Positions 55,310 to 64,000 of a stretch of DNA of 64,000 nucleotides are shown here, one piece after another. Made by a program: the position numbers and the translations under genes. The notes beneath the pieces were generated by a model. The model searched no databases. It had not been told where the DNA came from and saw only the letters and a list, made by a program, of their open reading frames with translations. Position 1 is the first letter of the stretch. Every line of letters starts with the position of its first letter. The DNA is taken from positions 157,184,179-157,248,178 of the forward strand of contig NC_071353.1 of NCBI RefSeq assembly GCF_943734655.1, read 5' to 3'. Origin of the DNA: Sabethes cyaneus. Lineage: Eukaryota > Arthropoda > Insecta > Diptera > Culicidae.

Positions 55310-55770
55310 CTTAGGACCACTCATAAAAACGCTATCACCAGTCGAAAATGATCATTTTTGCCATCCTCAAGCATATTTATGGCGCTGCTTTTGCGCTATT
55401 TCTTTGATCTCATTTAGTTTCCATAATTCTTATTTTCTACATATATTCATGCAAGTCTGCAAAAATTAACTTTTGTGTTTGCGTTTGTTTGTATAAACCA
55501 CGTAAATATTTTAAAAATAAAAAATGTGGATTAAACTAAATTAAATGACACTAATAAATATTCTCGCACCCTGGAAAAGAAAATATAATTAATGCACACA
55601 GTTCGTTCTTGTGAATTTTACTGTTAAATAAAGATTTTGATAAATGATATTTAAAAATGTAGTCGTCATAATTATAGGTCACAGGTGTTCTTTAGAAATT
55701 GAAAAAAAAATTGTTGTAGTAGAAAGGCTTGGTCACACCGCTAGGTGGATTAATTCGCATTTTTCTCTAT
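55310..55770 (+). repeat. 3' half of an element-B copy
   Basis: CATCCTCAAGCATATTTATG, GCGCTGCTTTTGCGCTATTT and the end GGTCACACCGCTAGGTGGAT match 57.53-57.60 and 58.26-58.29 kb. It stops shortly before the full element B begins. 55.77-56.01 kb shows nothing distinct. Confidence 0.65.
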
Positions 55771-56750
55771 AATGACTTAAAATAAGTTCAAGATGATTCA
55801 GCGTGAGATATACGCAGTGAATGAGCGTTGTCGGCGACCTGCAAGTAGCATGTCGTACCCAATTCTAAGGGTGTCGGTCTTACCCCCACAGCACATGTTT
55901 TTTTTAATCCCAAGCGAAATAAGTGTGCGGGCATTTTACCATAAGTAAAGTTAGAAAAACATGATATTAAAAAAGCGGGCTTTGCTTGCGTCGAATTTAC
56001 TGGAACGCTCTTCTTTTTGCCTTTCTACTATATAAATATATAGTATAAAGGTATAGAAATCACTTGGAAAACCGGAAATGGAAAGAAGGTCCTGCGGGCC
56101 GAATGTTATATACCATTCGACTCAGTTTCGAAAACTGAGCATTTTCTGTGTGTGTGTATGTATGTGTGTGTGTGTGTGTGTATGTGTGTGTGTGTATGTG
56201 ACGCTTTTAATCTCACTCACTTTTCTCGGAGATGGCTCGACCGATTTTAATGTTCTTAGTGTCAAATGAAAGGTCTAGGTGTCCCATTGGTCGCTATTGA
56301 ATTTCATACTGATCGGACTTTTAGTTCAAAAGTTATGTATAAAAATACGAAAAATATGGGACTTCATTATCTCATAGGTCTCTTAACCGATTTGAACAAA
56401 ATTGATTGCATATGAAAGAGGAGCCTTGCAAACCCTTAACTTCCAAATTTCATGACGATTGGACTTGTAGTTTGAAAATTACATAAAGAAATGTGAAAAA
56501 ATAGTATTTAAAACATATTTATGTAACATATAAGCATTAATTTAATGAAAAACATCACACATTTTATGATTATTTGAAAATTACTGCTGAGATCTATCAA
56601 ACGAAACCAAGTTATTTAAAATCGGACGGTTCATTCAAAAGTTATTCAAACTTTAACACTTAAGCACCGTATATTAAACCGTTAAAACGTGTGAAATCAA
56701 AACATATCAATCAAATGTTGATTGCATTCAATGTATGAGATGTGTGTGAT

Positions 56751-56763
56751 GTATGTATATATA

Positions 56764-56799
<36 letters not shown>

Positions 56800-56850
56800 T
56801 GTATGCATGTATGTATGTATGTATGTGTGTATGTATGTATGTATGTATGT
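56751..56850 (+). repeat. (GTAT)n microsatellite
   Basis: About 100 bp of ATGT/GTAT repeats with two or three interruptions and a short AT run at the left. The minus frame reads His/Ile/Tyr/Thr repeats and is not a gene. Confidence 0.92.
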
Positions 56851-56951
56851 GATGACAATTTGCAATTTTAAAATTTGCAATGAAATTCAAGAAAAGTGAG
56901 AAACATGTCAATTGTCTGAAGTTTTTGAAGCCTCTTAGTGGAATACGAACT

Positions 56952-57145
56952 CTGAAATTAAAGAAAAGAAAAAACTTTTACCGACTAAATTCCACTATTT
57001 AATATTTATTCGCGACAGATACGTATACGCTTTGAAATAAGACACTGATGAAGCCTGCACGTCGTAGGTGAACTACGTATCTGTTGCAAATAAATATTAA
57101 ATAGTGGGATTCAATCGAAAAGTTTTTTCTTTTCTTTGATTTCAG
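56952..57145. mobile_element. Fold-back element, older copy of the 13.73-kb family
   Basis: Arms of about 73 bp (56952-57025 and 57073-57145) pair with some mismatches around TACGCTTTGAAATAAGACAC and TGATGAAGCCTGCACGTCG. The flank GAAGCCTCTTAGTGGAATAC matches the 13.9-kb flank in inverse orientation. The longer centre with ATGAAGCCTGCACGTCGTAG may be ancestral, since the 13.73-kb copy keeps only CGACGTAGG. Confidence 0.75.
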
Positions 57146-58303
57146 ATTTCAATTGTCATTTTCTTCACTTGCTGTTACTCACAATTGTACAAGAAAAGCA
57201 AAAAGCGAAGAAAAGCAGTTTATTTAAGCATGTAGGTATAGGGGTGTATAGAATCAAAAATACTAGTGAGTTGATTTTTCCAAATAAATTTGTACAAATT
57301 TCAAACAAATTCTGCGCATCAATAGATGCTCTTTTCAATCAATAGATACTAGAGCTTAGAAATGTTATATGAAAAATAGGAAGTAAACGTTGCACGGTAG
57401 AAATTTTGTAAGATTTGTTTTCGTTAGTGATATTTTAAAGGACAGATGTCTTATATCATGTATCATGTTTTAATAAATAAATCAAAAAAAGACAAGCACT
57501 GGGAATCATATCGATCGTATTTCCCATTCTCAAGCATGTTTATGGCGCAGCTTTGGCACTATTTTTCGACCTCATCTTGTTTTCCTAACCTTCTAACATT
57601 GTAAAAATGATGCGATCAAGCTAATGACTATCTTTTCATGAAAGTACATTCAAAAGAAGCTTAAGTTTTGATTTTCATGCAAAAATAATTATCTGAAGGA
57701 GCGCTAGCTAAGAAATAGTTCCATTTCTCGTTTTCATATCTAATGCTCTATTCAGTAATTTTTTTTAATTCAGATATATTGCAAAATTGAAGCCAAGCAA
57801 ACCAATAGTAAAATTTTGAGATCAATCATTTTGTTGTTGATATCCTTTTTCATCAAAAGCGAAATATAATAATAATTTTTCTGAACTCTTGTTTTTCAAA
57901 GATGCTAACTTTTGAACGCATGGTATTAATATGAAAATATCAAAAAATCTGCTATGAACACATATTTCATATTGTCAATTCAAAACAAGTTTCGTATGTG
58001 GCTCTGAAGCCCGAAAGTTAAGGCCGACCGATTATAAAACTAAATAAGGTGTTCATCAAGTAACATAAATGACGCTTACATGTATTTACGCACCCAAGGA
58101 AAGAAAATATAATTCTACACAATACGTTGTGAATTTTACTGGCAAATAAGGATTTTGAGGAATACGGAACGGATATTTAAAAATATAGTCTAATATAACA
58201 TCTATACATCTACAATTAAGTTCCTGAGAAATTAAATAATGATTATTGTGGCAGTAGAAAGGCTAGGTCACGCCGCTAGGTGGATTAATTCGGGTTTTTC
58301 TTT

Positions 58304-59100
58304 TGCTTTTCGTCCAATCGTTACAAGACTACCATTAAAGACAGCCGAAAAGCCCCTGGGATCTTGAGTTAAGGCGGTGTCGTCATTTTTACTTTTTTTG
58401 TAAAAACGCATAACTTTTAAACCACTGAATCGATTTTAATTCAATTTGTCAAGGCATGTCAAGAATTTAGAAATTGTTTTAGAGATATTTATATATTTTC
58501 AATGGAGTATTTCTGTAAAGAATAGAGCTAATTTTGCATACCAACTTTCAAAAGAGGACGACATTATGAATTGTAAAAGCTAACGGCACCGGTTCGATAG
58601 ACCACCGACCGAGGCTGAACTACCGTCGAAATGAATCAATAGTGAATTAGCGTAGAAAATCCATAAATCAGATCAGGATGATACGCGAGTCGATTACGGC
58701 ATACATTATTACTCCACTTGCTAGAACAAAGGAAAGTCAAGTAGATGTGTCAAGAAGTCAAGAAGGACGTTATATCCCACCGCTCTCACTATTTACGAAA
58801 CGGTTAGCAAGTGGTGACCACGGTGGGATTAAACGTCCGGGCAAATATTTGCTAAGAGTGAAGCTATAATTTGAAAAGAAATTCTAAATTAAGGTTTGAG
58901 CTTTAAAATTCTAACTGGTACGGAACTACGACTCTTGGTTCCTGAGATATAAATTTTTGATGATGTACGTAATGGCGATTGGAGGTCAAACTATAAATGG
59001 CTTCTGCTTTAAGGTTTTCAAACGTATGAGTTAGCCCATCATTTTTTTCCTCTTCCAGAGAAGTAATTGAATAATTATCATCACTACTTCACTACTATGA
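58304..59100. other. Interval without supported feature
   Basis: Mixed AT-rich sequence. A 63-codon frame at 58678-58869 (MIRESITAYIITPL...) has no recognisable domain and is too short to support. Confidence 0.35.
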
Positions 59101-61440
59101 AACAGCTAGATGATAAAAAATCATTGTTGGAGAACGTGTCCTGAATTTTCATCATTACCTGCGCCCGACTAGCGCATGAGTTCACGACATAATGCATTCA
59201 AATAAATATTAAATTAAATAAACAATCGTCGGTTGAAACGACAACACTTTTTTTTCCTTTTTTTATAAATTCCACACCATCACGCATGCAAAACATAGCA
59301 CGTCACTGGCTGGCAAGCCTTTTCCTAATTACTTCTTTTATCTCGCAGTTTAGCGCCCGGCTAACAGCATGCAACAGTTAGCCGGTAAATATAGCCACCG
59401 AACCGAATACCAACCAAACACTCTGACTGACTTACTGACGGCGTGTCTGGCGCTCCTGGGGCTAGACAATTCGCGTTCACCATCGCATCGGCCGGCCGAT
59501 CGCCGAATACCCGAATATAGCCTTAGCAGCAGGGTTGACCGCCAGACCAGCCAGACTTGTTATCCGTTGTAGACATTAATTATTGTCCTCTGCTCTGGTA
59601 CATACCGGGGGTTCGGTGGCATGTGAACGGCACTGTTTGTCCTCGTTAATATTTGCTTTTGATAGAAGTATTCACATTTTCGGAAAGCCGTCTCGAGGAA
59701 TTTGCGGTGACTAATTGCTTAATCTATCACGGATGTCAGACTGCGAGCAAATACAATCGCGTCTATCTGCCATACCAAGCGGGATCAAACCGTAAACAAT
59801 TCGTGCGGTTGCTTCCCATTAACAGCTCACTTTGCACTTTTGCACAATTTTATTCACAGCATCTCGATGCTCCACCACCACCGCTAACGTCGAGGAACGG
59901 CGGGAAAATTAGTCATTTACAAATGGCTTCACGGATGCACGGTTTGGTGGTTCCACCGTTTCACTTTCGAATTTCCCGAAGCGTTCCGCGCCGTCATCGG
60001 CGGCCGTTGGCCGGGCGTGGGTTTAGTTTTCGGTACTTTCACACACTTTTAACCACCCCGTTGGAATCGTTTTCCAGCTGGCTGACCATGCCTACCGATG
60101 TAGTAATAATTATTATTGTGCTTTTCGCCAGACCGTCATTTAAATCGAATTATGAAATCTGACTCTTGAGCTTTTAAAACCTAAAAAAAGTCTACAATAA
60201 TCCCTCAAAACCATTTTGTCCTCGTTCGACGGGCGCAAAGGCACAAAACAAAGGACATCTGCAGTCAGTGTATCTTCCGGTGACAATAATAAATTTACCC
60301 CGCACCGTGAAACCCTCCGGGAGTCGGATTGATAGTGCGACCAGAATTGATAGGCCGCACGTGATCCCGTAGGCCGCAGCCGGAAGGATGCACGTCATAC
60401 TGATAGGCTGCGTCTTTATTGTGGCCCGGAATCACGCAACGCTTGCAAGTTAGTTAACTAACTACCAAAGCTACTAATTATGCCACCCGATCGAGATTGG
60501 GAGGGTGCAGCGAAACATCCTGATGGCATGGCAAGTGACAGTGAAGGGGGAGTTTGTTTAGTTTAGTAATATTTATACATTAGGATTTATCGCGCGCGAC
60601 TTGGGAAGGCATAAAGACGTCACGTGCCGGTAGTTAGGGCGGGCGTCACTAAACCTAAAATTCAAACAAAAACCATTTCCTATAGGAGTTCAACCGGCGG
60701 CATGTAGATTTATGCTTCTGAGCTGAAACCGATTTGTTTACACTTCGAGACAGACGATAGATTTGTGCTGTGCGAAATCTCACACAAATATGCGTATGGA
60801 AAGGCAGGCAGGCAGGCACTAAGTGCTAGGAAAACAAATTTTCTTCTGATGGCGGGTGAACTGTGCAATGTTGTTTACGCGATCCGTGCCAATCCTCTAG
60901 TGCGAGTGCTAATTGAAGCACCAGCGTAAATCATATGTTTTGCGCCAGTGAACGCGGTGATTACAAGCGGGAGTTATTTTCTAACCGAGACTCAACTAAA
61001 ACGAAGTTAGTTAGTTTCTTGACTGGAGAAGCAACAATCGATGACTCAATACGGAGTATTTTTTACGTACTCAACAAACCAAACAATCGACAACCTAAAA
61101 CGCGACTGGCATTATTTCACACGCAACACATGTTTCAACTTATTTAAATTTCATTGTAAACAAAACAAAAAAAATCCCACTGAAGTCGGCTCGCCCCAAA
61201 CGCTCTCCAGGTCTTTTTTTCGATGCGGACGTATTTTACACTATTTTCGGTTTATGATCGAATTGTTTACTCTGCTGCCTGACTGCAACACATTCGCGTC
61301 ATCTGTTAATGTTTTTAATGCACAAATGTTCATAAAAGAATGTTTAAACAGACCTCCGCCCTGGCTGCTGCTGCTGCACCGTACCGAGTTGGTGCAATTA
61401 ATGCACCAAGGAACAGCATCAAGGATGCACGCATAGCCGC
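59100..61440. other. Single-copy island, no supported gene
   Basis: Balanced composition without dispersed repeats. A pyrimidine tract ending in TCTCGCAG at about 59338-59347 resembles a splice acceptor. Frames at 59653-60162 (169 codons) and 61041-61436 (131 codons) have no domain, signal peptide or membrane segment consistent with a real protein; the first depends on a GC-rich stretch. Short GGCA and CTG runs occur (60.80, 61.36 kb). Possibly regulatory DNA. Confidence 0.35.
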
Positions 61441-62039
61441 AGAGCAGCTGTAAATTCTGAGATTTCGGTGCTAGGAGAAGATGTGTTAAGATAAAATGTT
61501 AAAGGTGTGTCCAAGAAATTTAATACGGTGAAGCGGCATTATTTCTTCGTCATTATAAAATATTCCTATCGTGAAATATCATGATCGAAAATAATTTTTT
61601 TATGGTTTATGATGGCCTTTCATTGAAAATTTTGGCAGCTGTCCTAGCGTGACGAGGCTGCAGAACGTGTCTAACTTTCTCTATGAAACTTGATGGAAAG
61701 CAAAACAATTCAAAGTGTTTTTAATTTATTAGGACAGCATTTTTGCAATAAGTAAATTAATTGCGTCACAATACATACAGTCTCAAGGACAAACGAGTCC
61801 AGATTGTTTTAAATTCAAAACATATTTAACGTCCAATTTTGAGTTCAATTTTACGTTACCCCTTTAGTGCCAAATTTCTTCATTTGGCAGACTAGCAGTA
61901 TTTATCATCAAATTCTTAGAAATCCCTAGCACTTCATTTCATTGTTGGCCCCTTTGTCTGTTACGAGTGTTATTGTAACTAAAACTTTCATAATACAAAA
62001 AACAAAACTCTTTTTCTTCATTTGAATGTGTCTACTCCC

Positions 62040-62720
62040 TTTATAACCTCCCCCTGTTGTCCACTTCTAAATCTGTCTTGTCGTTAATCCCCATAAAGGT
62101 AAACAAAGTCTTTTTTACATTTTTGAACCTCCCCATTGTCAATGACCATCCTTTCCTCTCTTTCAGAAACCCTCTCTTGTCATTCAGCCACTGCTATCGG
62201 TCCAAATGTAAGAGAACCGTACCAATTTACTCATTTTAAACCTTCCTCCCTTCCTTGTAAGAGTCCGACCCCCCTTTTGTAAACCTCCTTGCGCTAATTC
62301 TTTTATGTCAAAGAATAACTTTGCCAAATTTGATAAAAACCGGTCCAGGTGTTCCGGAATTGTGACGGAACATACACTCAGACTCACGTTCCTCGTCCCC
62401 CTCTGATGGTTGTCCAGCTTTCCCTTCCAACACGTAGCCAATTATGCATCTGTTCGCTTTCTGAAATCTGCAATAACGGAAGAGAAGCAAAGCCTTGTTT
62501 TCATCAATCCCCATGCAAAAACCTCTTATCCCCCACTACACCTTTTTGTCCACCCACTTGCGCAACTGAAATCGGTCTAAATGTAAGACAAACGCAATCC
62601 CTTTCACTTATTTCGATCTTTCCCTTTTTTATCACCCCAATTCTCCTATGTCAAGGAACATGTGTTCCAAGTTTGGTGGAGAACGGTCAAGGCGTTCTGG
62701 AGTTATGACGGAACATCCAA
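62040..62720 (+). repeat. ~370-bp tandem repeat, two units
   Basis: Unit 1 (from about 62195) and unit 2 (from about 62570) share in order: ATCGGTCCAAATGTAAGA, a C/T-rich block, TATGTCAAAGAATAAC or TATGTCAAGGAACATG, AAAACCGGTCCAGGTGTTCC or GAACGGTCAAGGCGTTCTGG, and ATTGTGACGGAACATACA or GTTATGACGGAACATCCA. They are strongly diverged. This layout resembles decayed 3' regions of insect dispersed repeats. 61.44-62.04 kb is AT-rich with nothing recognisable. Confidence 0.65.
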
Positions 62721-62941
62721 ACATACTTCACTTTCATGTGTCTAGATTATTAGACTTGAAATTTTCGGCAAAACTAGTTGAACCTCGTGCGAGCGTTGCT
62801 ACGCTTGCAACCAAATGAATGAAAATTTAGTAGAACTGACGCGTTTATCGTTGTTTTTCTGAATGAGTTTTGGTAAAATATTTTCGTTTGCCAATGTGTC
62901 ACTTCGATTAAAGAGTTATGCTAAAATTTGTGTTGTTTTAT

Positions 62942-63225
62942 TTGAAACGATGGTTCTACAATTGATGAAGGGACGGCAAGGGAAAGTAATGAAGAAGGAT
63001 GTTTTTTGGGAATGGAGAGAAAAGGAAGGGGGGGTAATAGGTAGCTACGCTTAACAAGTTGTCGTTGTAACTTCTACCTTTTGTCCAATGCTGGAAGGTG
63101 CATGGGTCGAACCAAGCTATAATCTGAATTTATAACCGGATTCGAATTCACAACACCAGCCAGGGCATGTGACTCGCTGGTACTCGTGTACCTATGAACC
63201 ACAGAGGCGCTGGACAAAAGGAGTC
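62942..63225 (-). mobile_element. tRNA-derived SINE, inverted pair, left member
   Basis: Read on the minus strand it starts TTTTGTCCAGCGCCTCTGTG, with an A-box-like TGGTTCATAGG and a B box GTGAATTCGAATCC (about 63138-63151). It continues through GCTTGGTTCGACCCATGCAC, an internal repeat of its start (ATTGGACAAAAGGTAG), and a C/T-rich tail to CCATCGTTTCA. It pairs along ~280 bp with 63606-63881. Confidence 0.75.
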
Positions 63226-63296
63226 TGCACAATCCCCCTTATTAATGTGGCGACATGGGTTGGGCTATTTTTAGACACAAATTATGCCTCTTCCTC

Positions 63297-63955
63297 CATC
63301 GTTTCGAAAAAATATTAATATATGTCCTACCGCATTTCAAGATCATGACTAAAATCTCGAGGTTTGATCGATTTACACAGGAACACTGCCTTCTCCCGAA
63401 ACCCCGCGCTGAGAACCGCGGCTAACACGCTGGCAGACGAACAGCGTTCACACGCAGGACGCAGTACCTTGTAAGTCGCAAGGGCCTGCATAGTGTCGTC
63501 GTCCCGCCAGTAAACACAAAGTTAGATGAAACTTGTCGGTCGGTGGTTTCTACAGTAGGTGGAGGAAGAGGCTATTAATATAGCTGAAGGGGGGCTCTTC
63601 AGACTCCTTTTTTCAGCGCCTCTGTGGTTCATAGGAACACGGGTACCAGCGATTCACATGCCCTGGCTGGTGTTGTGGAATTGAATCCGGTTATAAACTC
63701 AGATTATAGCTTGGTTCGACCCATGCACCTTCCAGCATTGGTCAAAAGGTAGGAGTCACAACGACAACTTGTTAAGCGTAGCTACCTATTACCCCCCTCT
63801 TCCTTTCCTCTCCATTCTAAAAAAAATCCTTCATTACTTTCCCTTACCGTCCCTTCATCAATTGTAGAACCATCGTTTCAAAAAAATATTGATATATGCC
63901 TGACCGCATTTCAAGGTCATGACTAAAACCACGAGGTTTGGTCGATAAAATTTGT
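63297..63955 (+). repeat. Direct repeats flanking the right SINE
   Basis: CATCGTTTCGAAAAAATATT through CTCGAGGTTTGATCGAT (63297-63375) recurs diverged at about 63871-63955 (CATCGTTTCAAAAAAATATT ... CACGAGGTTTGGTCGAT). The direct repeats bracket a ~500-bp segment holding the right SINE, suggesting segmental duplication or a larger element with these ends. The spacer 63.38-63.56 kb has GC-rich single-copy sequence. Confidence 0.55.
63606..63881 (+). mobile_element. tRNA-derived SINE, inverted pair, right member
   Basis: Plus-strand copy of the preceding SINE: CAGCGCCTCTGTGGTTCATAGG-type head (from about 63614), GTGGAATTGAATCC B-box region, GCTTGGTTCGACCCATGCAC and the same C/T-rich tail. Differences from the left copy are few. 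63.96-64.0 kb carries a TTTTCATTTGATGAGATCCC phrase like the composite repeats at 47 and 54 kb. Confidence 0.75.
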
Positions 63956-64000
63956 TTTTCATTTGATGAGATCCCCCTTTCCCAGAAGAGGGTGGAGTCT

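Larger units (their letters stand above)
56015..58303 (+). mobile_element. ~2.3-kb dispersed element (B), relative of element A
   Basis: The left end is palindromic (CCTTTCTACTATATAAATAT, then ATAGTATAAAGG). Then come GGTCCTGCGGGCCGAATG, ACTCAGTTTCGAAAACTGAG, a GT microsatellite (56143-56202), TCTCGGAGATGGCTCGACCG and AGTTCAAAAGTTATG. The right end is AGGTCACGCCGCTAGGTGGA followed by TTAATTCGGG. The landmark order equals element A. A GTAT microsatellite (56751-56850) and a fold-back (56.95-57.15 kb) lie inside. No protein frame. Confidence 0.7.

Noticed and set aside
59653..60162. 169-codon plus-strand frame
   Set aside because: No domain, no signal or membrane pattern, unnatural transitions in composition, and a GC-rich stretch that suppresses stops by chance.
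1..64000. CRISPR-like array among the many tandem repeats
   Set aside because: No regular alternation of identical repeats with unique equal-length spacers, and the organism is clearly eukaryotic.

Overview
The window is animal nuclear DNA, most likely from a mosquito (Culicidae) or a close dipteran. It is AT-rich and full of eukaryotic interspersed repeats: tRNA-derived SINEs, LINE fragments, MITEs, fold-back elements and degenerate satellites. There are no operons, Shine-Dalgarno sites or dense ORFs. The mosquito assignment rests on remembered resemblance of several repeats to families abundant in mosquito genomes, such as the SINEs at 8.8, 13.4 and 15.9 kb and the repeat ending CAGACAGACAGAAATTCATT. 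No database search was run.

The window looks like one large intron or intergenic tract, and no complete host gene can be supported. The only long coding frame is the 3' part of a non-LTR retrotransposon (RT end, RNase H and a C-terminal zinc knuckle) on the minus strand at 45.3-46.9 kb. It is flanked by a perfect 13-bp target-site duplication and has a poly(A) tail. Four short minus-strand frames could be exons or gene relics: 2.9-3.1 kb (terminal-exon-like with a poly(A) signal), 26.0-26.3 kb, 50.0-50.3 kb, and 50.6-50.8 kb (signal peptide plus the start of a 5'-nucleotidase/apyrase-like domain with altered metal ligands).

Layout. 0-3.9 kb: a MITE in a short-unit array, a ~96-bp tandem repeat and the terminal-exon-like frame. 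3.9-5.6 kb: GC-richer single-copy island. 6.45-11.64 kb: degenerate ~48-55-bp satellite interrupted by a TA-flanked MITE, a SINE and other insertions. 11.7-18.4 kb: hAT MITE, fold-backs, two tRNA-Val-like SINE copies and an element with 31-bp perfect inverted repeats. 18.7-21.4 kb: island. 21.7-25.8 kb: two 11-bp-period satellites side by side, one carrying a MITE with a 7-bp duplication. 26.5-27.9 kb: 1.4-kb fold-back. 28.6-31.5 kb: island with CAG runs. 32.6-37.3 kb: 13-bp and 19-bp satellites, the latter split by a ~2.1-kb element that itself carries a TTAA-flanked element. 37.9-40.6 kb: two fold-backs. 41.2-43.7 kb: island with a possible core promoter. 44-49 kb: LINE and repeat relics. 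50.9-53.1 kb: island. 53.2-58.3 kb: composite dispersed repeats. 59.1-61.4 kb: island. 62-64 kb: tandem repeat and an inverted SINE pair.

No functional pathway links these features. The biological story is layered transposition into simple-period satellites, alternating with single-copy islands that may hold regulatory DNA of an unseen gene. I see no convincing new gene system; the best leads are the fold-back elements, the satellite/insertion nests and the small minus-strand coding frames.
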